Below are positions 15,856-23,970 of a stretch of 34,440 nucleotides of DNA, piece by piece. Origin of the DNA: Thermoplasmatales archaeon SM1-50. GTDB taxonomy: Archaea > Thermoplasmatota > E2 > DHVEG-1. Each line of letters begins with the position of its first letter. The stretch's first letter is position 1. The translations under genes and the position numbers were made by a program. The notes under the pieces are model-generated. The model did no database searches. It was given only the letters and a program-made list of their open reading frames with translations, and was not told the origin of the DNA. The stretch lies in NCBI GenBank assembly GCA_001595945.1, contig LSSI01000012.1, positions 1 through 34,440 on the forward strand. Direction: 5' to 3'.

Positions 15856-16341
15856 CTACCGAATTTTTTTGGATCTTTTGAGATATTCTTGGAGGAGGCG
15901 ATGTAATGTAATCTCCCCGATGAGTTTTTTGTTTTCATCAACAACTGGCAGCTGCTTAATCTTTTGTTGTTTCATTTTTGATATCACATCAGCTATCGTG
16001 TCTTTTGCTTCTACGGTGACTGGCTGTGAAGACATAATCTCTCCTGCTTTCATCGAAAGACCATATTGGAATGAGTGAAGAGACGGTTTATCGAACGATT
16101 CCAGAGATGTCATCACTGGTGCAAAAAGAGAAATAGTGTCAGAATGAGTAATAACACCAGCAAGCTCAGATGTTGCTTTATCGCTGATAACCCAAACATG
16201 ATTTTTTTTTGAAAGAAGAAAAAACACCTGTTCGATATCATCAGATTTTTCCACAGAAGATTCCGTTGAATCAAGTGGTTGCATAAGGTCCTGTACCGTT
16301 AGATTATAAATTTCGGAAATCAAGGTATGATTCTCGCTCAT
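15856..16341 (-). CDS. Two-CBS-domain protein
   Basis: 161 residues from the ATG at 16341 (an upstream in-frame ATG at 16431 exists, but a TATA-like ATTTTATATAAC lies inside that extension, so I prefer the shorter form). It contains a CBS pair: VQDLMQPLDST...VISDKATSELAGVITHSDTI and AGEIMSSQPVTVEAKDTIADVI...KQLPVVDENKKLIGEITLHRLLQEYL. CBS pairs bind adenosine nucleotides and usually regulate enzymes or channels. The neighbour, divergent by about 110 bp, is a CPA2 cation/proton antiporter, so it may sense energy state for that system; this is inference. It ends in TAG, unlike the other intact genes here whose stops I checked, which end in TAA or TGA. Confidence 0.85.
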   Translation of the reverse strand: MSENHTLISEIYNLTVQDLMQPLDSTESSVEKSDDIEQVFFLLSKKNHVWVISDKATSELAGVITHSDTISLFAPVMTSLESFDKPSLHSFQYGLSMKAGEIMSSQPVTVEAKDTIADVISKMKQQKIKQLPVVDENKKLIGEITLHRLLQEYLKRSKKIR

Positions 16342-16454
16342 TATCCCAAAAACCTGTATCCTGAGATGGTTATATAAAATATCTGAGAAATCATTTTTCC
16401 ATGATTTTATATACCATGAGTTGATTCTCATTTCTCACGGATTGCAAATAAGGG
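16342..16454. promoter_or_regulatory. Divergent promoters of CBS protein and antiporter genes
   Basis: Plus strand: GATTTTATATACC (about 16402-16414) is a TATA box about 45 bp before the antiporter start, with AAGGG just upstream of 16455. Minus strand: ATATTTTATATAACC (about 16370-16384) is a TATA box about 35 bp before the CBS start at 16341. The two face away from each other. Confidence 0.55.
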
Positions 16455-18044
16455 ATGCATTGGATGCTACTTGAAATTACACTTGCGATTATTTTTGCAA
16501 AAATTTTCAATCTTCTTTTTGAAAAAATAAATCAATCTGGAGTAATTGGAGAGATCCTTGCTGGAGTTATACTTGGTCCCTCGCTTGTAGGCGCCTTATC
16601 AGGTATGTCACTTAACCTCTTTGGTTCTGCTGTATTTCATTTCTCTTTAGATTTGACGAGCCCTGAGTTCAAAGAAGTCGCCTTTATTGGAGTAATATTC
16701 CTTCTTTTTATTGTTGGTCTTGAGACAAACACAGGTGATCTTAAAAAAACAAGAAAATCAGGATTCTTCGTCGGTATCTTTAGTATTATAATCCCCTTTT
16801 TTGCTGGTTATCTTTTTGGAACACTGTTTGGTATGAACCTTATCCAGTCCCTGGCAGTGGGAGCAATCCTAAGTGCAACATCAGCGACCATTGCCATACG
16901 GATTCTCGCTGATATGGATATGTTATCAACACGGGTTGGGTTGACACTTCATACCGCGATTGTTTTAAACGATATACTTGCGATTATCATATTTGCTCTA
17001 GTGTTTGGAACGGGGAATTCATTCACACTTCTTTTCCAAATCTTATTATTTTTCCTACTAACGGTAAGCATTGGGTTTATCCTTGTTCGATATACCGCTC
17101 ATAAGAACTCCACCAGAAAAGCACCTATTATCATTCTTACCACAGGTCTAGTAATTTGCTTTCTATTTTCTGCGTTTGCGGAAAACATGGGGCTTACTGC
17201 TCTTGTCGGTGCCTTCATCGCAGGTTTATTTATCCGGAAAACACCCCAGGCAAGTATGCTGGCAGATTATATTAAAACCATAGGCTATGCATTCTTTATC
17301 CCTCTTTTCTTTGTAAGTGTTGGCGCGGGATTTGATTTTTTCTATCTTATCAATTCGAATAATCTCGGGGCGTTATTGATTTTTATCTCCATCTTTGCGA
17401 TCTTTGGTATCAGTGCAAATTTCCTAGGTGGCGCAGTTGGAGCACGGGTTTCTGGTTTAAGCAAAAGGGAATCGATCAGTATCGGTGTTGGTATGATGCC
17501 TATTATGGGTGTCGCACTAATTATTGTAACAACTGGTATTGATCGAGGTATTTTTGGTGCGGATACAGGAATACTTGCAAACCAGATACGTACTGCAACA
17601 CTCCTGCTTATCATCATCAGTACCTTTGTTACACCAGCTCTCCTCAAACGAAGCATGGCTCCGCCCCTGCTAAAAGTAATTGGAAAGACAAAAACAAAAC
17701 TCTCATTATATGCTCATCCACATTGCCCAGAGTGTTTCTCACCTCTTCGACTATATCCTGGGAATAACGAATGGTTCTGTGACGATTGTCAACAATTCAT
17801 GAAGATTTTTAAAAAGACACAGAAATCTGCGTCATCGAAAAAAGAAAAAATAGACGCCCATATTAAATATATCATCGGGACAGGAACAATCCTTCTCTGC
17901 GGTTATGTAATTCAGAGCTCTACGGACATGACAGATGTTGAGAAACTTTCTGCGATCATTGGAATCTTTCTTGGGACTACCCTGGCTTTTTTTACGATTA
18001 AGCTTCTTTTCTCAACAAAAAAATCATCAGTTAAGATTAGGTAA
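16455..18044 (+). CDS. CPA2-type Na+(K+)/H+ antiporter with C-terminal zinc ribbon
   Basis: 529 residues. Residues about 1-395 form the twelve-helix CPA2 (KefB/NapA-like) membrane domain: GVIGEILAGVILGPSLVG near the start, FLLFIVGLETN, GAILSATSATIAIRILADM and AFIAGLFIRKTPQ. It exchanges Na+ or K+ for H+ across the membrane. Instead of a TrkA-N domain the tail carries a zinc ribbon, C424-PE-C427 ... C442-DD-C445, a basic linker, then two more helices (YIIGTGTILLCGYVIQ, LSAIIGIFLGTTLAFFTIKLLF). This C-terminal layout is unusual for CPA2 proteins. The divergent CBS-pair gene may regulate it. Met1 or Met4 are both possible starts. Confidence 0.88.
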   Translation: MHWMLLEITLAIIFAKIFNLLFEKINQSGVIGEILAGVILGPSLVGALSGMSLNLFGSAVFHFSLDLTSPEFKEVAFIGVIFLLFIVGLETNTGDLKKTRKSGFFVGIFSIIIPFFAGYLFGTLFGMNLIQSLAVGAILSATSATIAIRILADMDMLSTRVGLTLHTAIVLNDILAIIIFALVFGTGNSFTLLFQILLFFLLTVSIGFILVRYTAHKNSTRKAPIIILTTGLVICFLFSAFAENMGLTALVGAFIAGLFIRKTPQASMLADYIKTIGYAFFIPLFFVSVGAGFDFFYLINSNNLGALLIFISIFAIFGISANFLGGAVGARVSGLSKRESISIGVGMMPIMGVALIIVTTGIDRGIFGADTGILANQIRTATLLLIIISTFVTPALLKRSMAPPLLKVIGKTKTKLSLYAHPHCPECFSPLRLYPGNNEWFCDDCQQFMKIFKKTQKSASSKKEKIDAHIKYIIGTGTILLCGYVIQSSTDMTDVEKLSAIIGIFLGTTLAFFTIKLLFSTKKSSVKIR

Positions 18045-18200
18045 GGTTGTTGTAAATTATATTAGCTATTTGCTAATGTTTAAATTTCATTAGTTTTATA
18101 CTCTGTTGTATTTAAATTCTCTCTTTTATATATTATGAATGGTTAAGCATTGAGACGATTTTCTAAGACAAAATACTAAAAAGAAAAAAGAGATGTTTAA

Positions 18201-18647
18201 TTATTTTAAGATGATAAAGAACAACAGGATAGTTCCTTCGGCTGTTTTCGTCACCTGTGCCACATTATCTGCGGAAGCAGTCACATTAACAGTAATTTTT
18301 CCTATTCCTATATCAAATAGTCTTTGCCTATATGATTTTCCGGGAGATAATGAACCGTAATAAATAGCACCACTACCGACACTGTAGAAGTGAAATGGTG
18401 CATTGGTAATATCAATCTCTGTTGTGACGTCTATTGCATCAAACTCCCCAGTATTAGTAAAGATGACAGTCACCCCGATACCACCTTTTATGATAATGGT
18501 CAGGTTCGTTGTATTTGTAGGGAGTTGACATGATGTCTGTGGCGTTTTTTCACCTAAAGTGTCTACAAAATTTAAAGGCAATGCACCAGCCGTTATTCCA
18601 CATAAAATTACCATTCCAACTACAACAATTGAAACACACTTTTTCAT
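18201..18647 (-). CDS. Small secreted protein with CARDB-like domain
   Basis: 148 residues. A signal peptide (KKCVSIVVVGMVILCGITAGALP) is followed by a single domain, LTIIIKGGIGVTVIFTNTGEFDAIDV..., that matches in pattern the last 100 residues of the protein at 11330: xIxNTGxxxAxxVxxxI, a conserved IGxGKxxVxVxA segment, and a C terminus GTILLFFIILK versus ATVLLFFIKI. CARDB-like domains act as adhesion or spacer modules on archaeal surfaces. AGGATTAAGAAAT upstream holds only a weak ribosome binding site (GAGG). Function unknown. Confidence 0.7.
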   Translation of the reverse strand: MKKCVSIVVVGMVILCGITAGALPLNFVDTLGEKTPQTSCQLPTNTTNLTIIIKGGIGVTVIFTNTGEFDAIDVTTEIDITNAPFHFYSVGSGAIYYGSLSPGKSYRQRLFDIGIGKITVNVTASADNVAQVTKTAEGTILLFFIILK

Positions 18648-19002
18648 ATTTCTTAATCCTCATCTGTCCCCAAAGATAGGTGATAGTTGTTATCCTGTAG
18701 TCGGATTTAAATGTTTGGAACCAATAAAAATATCAGTAACAAATGATAGTGGGGAAGCAGTGACAGGATTTCAAGGATAGTTTTTGGTGCGAAAGTTAAA
18801 GACAAAAATAAAAACAAAAAAGAAGGAACAAGATTGTTACATTTATACTTAACCAGTTAATGAAATATCAGTAAAAAATTATTAATTTTCTTTTCAGAGT
18901 CTAATTAGTTGAAATTCAATATTTTGGTAAGCATAATATATAGAAATGGTAACAAAGATATAAAACATCTAATCCTATTTCATGAAAACAAGGAGAGAAA
19001 TT
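18648..19002 (+). promoter_or_regulatory. Upstream region and leader of the decarboxylase gene
   Basis: About 350 bp without a supported gene. GATATAAAAC (about 18957-18966) is a TATA box that would place the transcript start near 18985. AAGGAGAG at 18990-18997 is the best ribosome binding site in this part of the window and ends 5 bp before the ATG at 19003. Both argue for 19003 rather than the in-frame ATG at 18982 as start. Near 18703-18712 an AT-rich ATTTAAATCC could serve the minus-strand gene at 18647. Confidence 0.6.
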
Positions 19003-20553
19003 ATGGAACAAACTGATGTTTCAAGTATAGATCGGCTTATTTTAGACGAAACATTTGAAATGGATATGAAAGAGATCCGTTCACTTGGGTATCACACAGT
19101 TGATATCATGGTTGATTATTTGAACAATATCCGACATCGACCTATCTTTCCTTCTAAAACATATCAAGAAATGATACAGCTCATTTCTGAACCACTCCCC
19201 TACGATGCAAAAGATCCCCATGAGATTCTTGAAGATTGCCATCAAAAAATAAACGCGAATTCATTACAAATCGGCCATCCGAGATTGCTCGGATGGATGC
19301 TTACCTCGGGGACACCCATTAGCGCGTTTGCCGATGCTATCGCCAGTTTATTAAACCAAAACGTCTCTGTTTCTGGATGCACCGCTGCAACAACAGTTGA
19401 ACTTCTTGTTATTAATTGGATCAAACAAATAATTGATTATGATCCAGAAGCAGCGGGGATTCTCGTAAGCGGAGGTTCCCTTGCAAACCTCACTGCACTT
19501 ACCGTTGCTCGAAACAACGAAGCTGATGTTGATATCTCTTCACAAGGAATGAATCAAAAACGAAACAACATGATTATCTATGTTTCCGAAGAAGTCCACT
19601 TTTGTATATTAAAAGCAGTAATGATCCTTGGCATCGGGACTCAAAACATCAGATGGTTGCGTACCGATAAACACCACTGTCTTGATATTCACGACCTTCA
19701 AACAAAAATAAAAGAAGACTTAGCCTTGGGAAAACATCCGTTTTGCGTCGTCGCGACTGCAGGAACGGTAAATACTGGAGCAATTGACCCCTTGGATGCA
19801 ATTGCTGACATCTGCCAGGAATATAATCTTTGGTTCCATGTCGATGCAGCTTATGGCGGTTTTGCTGCGCTCTCAAAGACATTCAAACCATATCTCAAAG
19901 GTATTGAACGGGCGGATTCCATCGTCCTTGATCCCCATAAATGGTTATTCATATCCTATGAAGCGGGATGTGTATTAGTAAAAAACAAAACCTTGCTGAA
20001 AAAAACTTTTACCATGGATGCACCTTACATTCATCTTAAGAAAAACGATTCTGAAAAAGACGAAGAGGTAAACTTCTCAGATTACGGCATTCAACTCTCC
20101 CGACAGTTCCGCGCGCTTAAGATATGGATGTCTCTGAAACAATATGGAATACAACGATACCAGCACATGATAGAACAGAATATCCATCTTGCACATTACC
20201 TCAGTGCCCTCATCTATGAATCAAACGATTTTCAACAAGCAGCACCGATAGGACTTAGTACTATCTGTTTCCAATATTTCCCAGCAGATCTCCTTCAGGA
20301 TTACAAGAAGAAAAATGAATCTGAAAAAGAAAAAATCAACGAATACATCAATAAATTGAATCAAGTAATCATTGAAAGAATGCATTACGATAAACGCGCG
20401 CTTCTTTCTAGCACCATCCTTGGAGAACAATTCGTAATTCGAGCATGCATCATGAACTATCGAACAACAAAACAAGACATAAAAAATATTTTAGACATCA
20501 CAAGAGAATTAGGTCGAACAGCTGATAAAAAACTCCGAAATATCACCTCATAA
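19003..20553 (+). CDS. PLP-dependent group II amino acid decarboxylase (aromatic/glutamate type)
   Basis: 516 residues. It has the N-terminal helices and the LGWMLTSGTPISAFADAIAS segment typical of group II decarboxylases (DDC, GAD, HDC), the phosphate-binding SGGSLANLTAL, VVATAGTVNTGAIDPLDAI, FHVDAAYGGF (aspartate that holds the pyridine nitrogen) and DPHKWLF with Lys313 forming the Schiff base. It removes CO2 from an L-amino acid, giving an amine; tyrosine/tryptophan-type substrates are likely but cannot be fixed. In methanogens relatives decarboxylate tyrosine (MfnA) or aspartate for cofactor or CoA synthesis, yet this protein is longer and closer to eukaryote/bacterial DDC. The gene stands alone on its strand. 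Confidence 0.9.
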   Translation: MEQTDVSSIDRLILDETFEMDMKEIRSLGYHTVDIMVDYLNNIRHRPIFPSKTYQEMIQLISEPLPYDAKDPHEILEDCHQKINANSLQIGHPRLLGWMLTSGTPISAFADAIASLLNQNVSVSGCTAATTVELLVINWIKQIIDYDPEAAGILVSGGSLANLTALTVARNNEADVDISSQGMNQKRNNMIIYVSEEVHFCILKAVMILGIGTQNIRWLRTDKHHCLDIHDLQTKIKEDLALGKHPFCVVATAGTVNTGAIDPLDAIADICQEYNLWFHVDAAYGGFAALSKTFKPYLKGIERADSIVLDPHKWLFISYEAGCVLVKNKTLLKKTFTMDAPYIHLKKNDSEKDEEVNFSDYGIQLSRQFRALKIWMSLKQYGIQRYQHMIEQNIHLAHYLSALIYESNDFQQAAPIGLSTICFQYFPADLLQDYKKKNESEKEKINEYINKLNQVIIERMHYDKRALLSSTILGEQFVIRACIMNYRTTKQDIKNILDITRELGRTADKKLRNITS

Positions 20554-20559
20554 ATCAGT

Positions 20560-21009
20560 TTAGATTTCTATGTACGTAAATCGTTTGTATTTATTCTTAC
20601 TTTCCAAAGAAATATCCCAAAGATGACGAAGAATATCCAAAGGGAGTGCCTCAGCTTCTTTTTTAGCTTGCATAATTTCATCATCAGAAAGAAATGGATA
20701 TAATGGACAGTGAATTAAAAGGGTCTCCCTGATGTTGTTTTTATAACGAGGAATAATTGGCCAGATTTTACACAATTTTGGTTTTAAATTCTGAATGGAA
20801 CATGATTTTTCTTTTGTAAGATATGGGCAGACCCCAGTACTTCCTTCTTTTATTCGATATAAACCATGGTCAATTTTAATAAAATGACCAGGAACTCCCT
20901 CAGACAGAATACGGTTTTTTTCTTCCTCTGTAAGGATCGGCAGAACTGCGCTACAGCAAAAAGCTTTACATTGTTTACATACAGATAAAAATTTAGAGGA
21001 GGTTGGCAT
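20560..21009 (-). CDS. YkgJ-type cysteine-cluster protein
   Basis: 149 residues with the pattern C11-x2-C14-x3-C18-C19 near the N terminus, then C61-PYL...C70 and C80-KIWPI, which is the layout of the UPF0153/YkgJ zinc-or-iron chelating family. Members are thought to hold a metal or Fe-S centre; none has a settled role. Convergent with the decarboxylase (6 bp between stops) and divergent from the radical SAM gene at 21135. YkgJ-type proteins often accompany radical SAM enzymes, so a joint function with the neighbour is possible but not shown. Confidence 0.8.
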   Translation of the reverse strand: MPTSSKFLSVCKQCKAFCCSAVLPILTEEEKNRILSEGVPGHFIKIDHGLYRIKEGSTGVCPYLTKEKSCSIQNLKPKLCKIWPIIPRYKNNIRETLLIHCPLYPFLSDDEIMQAKKEAEALPLDILRHLWDISLESKNKYKRFTYIEI

Positions 21010-21134
21010 AAACCGATAAGAATTACGAGAACATATAAACCTTCCTAATATTCTATGAAATGAAAAACAAGAAAATTAAATATATCTTCATCCATTAAAA
21101 AAATAATGCTACCTGATAATATGGTAAAAACCCT

Positions 21135-22340
21135 ATGAAAAATCTCGAAAGACTATTTTCAATCATCCATAAGAAAAATATTCAAGACCTTACATTAAAC
21201 AAAGAAAAAATTACCAGCGAATTGCAACGACTCAGCATCAGAAAAAAAAACCAACAGGATTTATTCAACAAAATCCTAAAAATCGTACAGATTTCTAATA
21301 ACCAGCAGTTACGAGAAAGCTATCTCCGCTCCTATTTCCGGCTCTATCGGGAAAAAATTAAAACTGATGGCCGAGACAGTTCCATCGTCATCGAGATTAC
21401 GAAACGATGTCAAAAGAATTGCCTACATTGTTACTCAAAACATACAGGTCGTAGAAAAGATATGACTGACGAAATACTTAGCCGTATAATCCACTACGCG
21501 CGAACACATATAAAACATATCTTCTTAACTGGAGGAGAACCAACTCTGGATCCTCGTTTGTTTACCATTGCTGAAAAAAACCCAGACATTTTGTTTTTTT
21601 TCTTTACTAATGGCAGTACTATGACCAGACAGTACGCACATAAAATCTCAGCATATGGAAACCTCATCCCACTCCTCGGGATAGATGGAGCAACTCATGC
21701 ATCACATGATTTCCTCAGAGGAAAAGGAAGCTACAGAGAAGTGTTACATGCGATAGATGCCCTTCAAAGATACAACGTTCCTTGGGGGTATATCAGCTTG
21801 GTTACCGAACAAAACGCACATAACGTACTTTGCAACAAGTTCATCACTGAAAAAACAAAAAAAGGCGCGTTCATCGCACGGTACCTCGAATACCTCCCAG
21901 TCGGACCATATCCACTCAGAGAATTGATACTCTCGGGATCAACCTATTATTACCTTGAAAAAAGAAAACAAGATATCATCAAATCAGGGATAATCTATAT
22001 GCAAGAAACCATGCAGAAGAAATGCCGTGGGTTGCTCTTTTTTGACGTGGACGGAAATATAAAGAATTGTTTCTGTTTCCATTACTCCAAATACAACATC
22101 AAAAATGGACACATACCCCGCTCTGTAGAAAACCTCAACCACGAATGGATATCGTACAAATGGGAAGGAGAATGCCCGATTTACTCAGATCCTATTGGGT
22201 TTAAAAATCATCTTGAACACCTTGGCTGGAAAAAGACATGTCGGCTTCCAGAGACGTATCTTACTGATATGACATTAGCAACGCAACTCATGAGAAATTA
22301 CCAACGATTTTTACAGATGAAAACACAGAAAAAATTGTGA
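21135..22340 (+). CDS. Radical SAM protein with C-terminal cysteine-rich region
   Basis: 401 residues. C92-QKN-C96-LH-C99 is the CxxxCxxC motif that binds the SAM-cleaving [4Fe-4S] cluster; LTGGEPTLD (131-139) is the GGEP SAM-binding motif, and LIPLLGIDGATHASHDFLRGKGSYREVL is typical of the PqqE/MoaA/anSME branch. The first 80 residues are charged, helical and unlike most family members. The C terminus has several Cys (KKCRGLLFFDVDGNIKNCFCF, GECPIY) that could hold an auxiliary cluster like a degenerate SPASM region. Substrate unknown; a peptide or lipid modification role would fit the branch. No obvious precursor peptide ORF is adjacent. Confidence 0.87.
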   Translation: MKNLERLFSIIHKKNIQDLTLNKEKITSELQRLSIRKKNQQDLFNKILKIVQISNNQQLRESYLRSYFRLYREKIKTDGRDSSIVIEITKRCQKNCLHCYSKHTGRRKDMTDEILSRIIHYARTHIKHIFLTGGEPTLDPRLFTIAEKNPDILFFFFTNGSTMTRQYAHKISAYGNLIPLLGIDGATHASHDFLRGKGSYREVLHAIDALQRYNVPWGYISLVTEQNAHNVLCNKFITEKTKKGAFIARYLEYLPVGPYPLRELILSGSTYYYLEKRKQDIIKSGIIYMQETMQKKCRGLLFFDVDGNIKNCFCFHYSKYNIKNGHIPRSVENLNHEWISYKWEGECPIYSDPIGFKNHLEHLGWKKTCRLPETYLTDMTLATQLMRNYQRFLQMKTQKKL

Positions 22341-22429
22341 CTTCGACTTATCTTTAAACTTTTATCTTTCTTGTTGAACGTTTTTTTATACAAAATCATG
22401 TTAAAACCAATAAACCACCACTTATTTTT

Positions 22430-23446
22430 TTATATCAATATCGGCTCAAATATCTTTCCACCAATCGCTATAGAAAAGAAAATATACCATCCACCTGGAA
22501 GCATGATCAACAGCAACGTTGGGAAGACGCCGACAAGGGGGATAAACAGCAAAGAGATAGCTGGATACCAGAGGATTTCCTGTAGAAGAATAAGTCTTCT
22601 CACATATGGTCTATTAAATGTCTTTAAGGTCACTAAATGTATATTAGTGAAAACCAGAAGAATCCCTAAAATAAAAAGAACCAGTAACAACCAGATAGTA
22701 TAGGAGAGAATATTCAGCATAAATGGTACGAAAATAATAACAACTGAAAGAAATCTTACTCCAAAGCTGAAGAATTGAAAACAAAATGGAATAATTATTG
22801 TTTTATCGGAATGAACACGGACACCACTAGCGAGTGCAATATTTTTCACTTTATATAAAATGTCGTGTCCCGCATCTTTTATTCCACCCAAAATAGCATT
22901 ATCGTAAACGAGCTGACAGAAAATGAGAACGAAAAATATCCAGGTGAGTACACCTGGTTTCCCTTCTTTAATGACAATAAATGCACCAAATAAAAGAAAA
23001 AGTGAATGGGCCAGCGCGAGAAGAAAATCAGTTCCAATTAAATGTTTTCCAAATATATTATGTATTGCCCCCAAGATATCTGCCCCAATGAGACATGCAA
23101 GACCTGAAAAGAACAAAATATGGTTACGATAGAAAAAAACAAATACAAGGATATAAACAGCACAAAAACATCCGATGATAATACTTTTTGCAGCGTTTTT
23201 AGAGATCGTTCCTGTGGCCAGTCTTCTTTTTGAAAGATCTGGACTGAGTGCATCAATCTCTGCATCAATGTAGTCATTGAAAACAAAACCATATATTCCT
23301 GAGAGAACACCGATAATAAAGAGAGGAGCAAGTATTGAAAAAGAAGTAACGTTAACGCTTAGAGCGCCAAATAACAGAGGCATCGCTGTCGTTGCTGCAC
23401 CTGGGAACCGCATGAGACGTAGGTATTCAGCAATAAGAGATCGCAT
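22430..23446 (-). CDS. UbiA-family prenyltransferase (intact paralog)
   Basis: 338 residues from Met at 23446, chosen because RSLIAEYLRLMRFPG then lines up with the start of the paralog at 6035; an in-frame ATG at 23479 would add 11 residues. Both aspartate motifs are present: NDYIDAEID (57-65) and GGIKDAGHD. About nine membrane helices. Same family as the gene at 6035 along the full length, so the two arose by duplication. Acceptor and product unknown. On the minus strand, the box at 23714-23727 and TATA at 23689-23703 lie about 240 bp upstream, with a second TATA-like GTTATATAATG (about 23522-23532) nearer, so the gene may have two promoters. Confidence 0.9.
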   Translation of the reverse strand: MRSLIAEYLRLMRFPGAATTAMPLLFGALSVNVTSFSILAPLFIIGVLSGIYGFVFNDYIDAEIDALSPDLSKRRLATGTISKNAAKSIIIGCFCAVYILVFVFFYRNHILFFSGLACLIGADILGAIHNIFGKHLIGTDFLLALAHSLFLLFGAFIVIKEGKPGVLTWIFFVLIFCQLVYDNAILGGIKDAGHDILYKVKNIALASGVRVHSDKTIIIPFCFQFFSFGVRFLSVVIIFVPFMLNILSYTIWLLLVLFILGILLVFTNIHLVTLKTFNRPYVRRLILLQEILWYPAISLLFIPLVGVFPTLLLIMLPGGWYIFFSIAIGGKIFEPILI

Positions 23447-23579
23447 GATAAGAAGAAAGGATATTTTCGTTATCTTCATTTCGGTTTCTATACAATACTG
23501 TTATTAACCCGAAGAAATTTACATTATATAACAGCACGATTTAACTATTTTTAAGAGGTGAGAGCGTTTCACTCTGACT

Positions 23580-23668
23580 CAGTAAACCTTACTGCGGCAT
23601 ACTTTAAAATATAATAGAAAAAAGACAAAAACAACATAAAAAAACTTGTTTTTCCAGTAAACCTTATT
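23580..23668. repeat. Two copies of a 14-bp direct repeat (CAGTAAACCTTAYT)
   Basis: CAGTAAACCTTACT at 23580-23593 and CAGTAAACCTTATT at 23655-23668, 75 bp apart, differ at one base. They lie in the long leader between the distal TATA and the UbiA start on the minus strand. Meaning unknown: a regulator site or trace of a small duplication. Confidence 0.4.
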
Positions 23669-23688
23669 ATATAATGCTCGTGAAAACA

Positions 23689-23727
23689 ATAGTTTTATAT
23701 ACTGGGATTGATCAAGCAGTGACACGG
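23689..23727 (-). promoter_or_regulatory. Exact copy of the 14-bp box with TATA element (minus strand)
   Basis: On the minus strand CCGTGTCACTGCTT (23727-23714), a 10-bp gap, then AGTATATAAAACTAT (23703-23689). The same 15-bp TATA sequence with the same 10-bp spacing occurs at 34081-34119. The box begins just after the protein-like part of the recombinase relic. It faces the UbiA gene at 23446. Confidence 0.6.
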
Positions 23728-23863
23728 TACCAATTTTGGTTTTTTTAATGATTAGGAAGAATTGTCTGAGTGCTTATCGGTATGCCTTCGCAGTGGTTTT
23801 TGACTGGTAATTTAGTAGAAACTTTTCTATAGCTTGGTTTCTTTCAACTCTTGCATAAGCCAT
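23728..23863 (-). pseudogene. Relic of a tyrosine recombinase (N-terminal SAM-like domain)
   Basis: From ATG 23863 leftward the frame reads MAYARVERNQAIEKFLLN, YQSKTTAKAYR, a TAA at 23776-23774, then ALRQFFLIIKKTKIGT. The pattern FL...S..T..AYR.ALRQFF is the core-binding (phage_int_SAM-like) domain that opens XerA/integrase proteins, where the three pieces are normally continuous. The catalytic domain is absent. I read it as the remnant of an integrase, i.e. evidence that a mobile element once sat here. Identification rests on this one domain. Confidence 0.6.
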
Positions 23864-23970
23864 ATCAACCACAGTACAATAATTGGAACTATAGTTTAAT
23901 TAATTTATTTCAAGTTAAAATGTAAATAAGTTTCATGAATTTATAGAGCATAAAAAAGAGAGGCAGATAT

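Noticed and set aside
16342-16431. N-terminal extension of the CBS protein
   Set aside because: A TATA-like element lies inside it and the extension has no domain character.
18982-19002. Upstream ATG as decarboxylase start
   Set aside because: It would put the strong AAGGAGAG site inside the gene; the TATA position also favours 19003.
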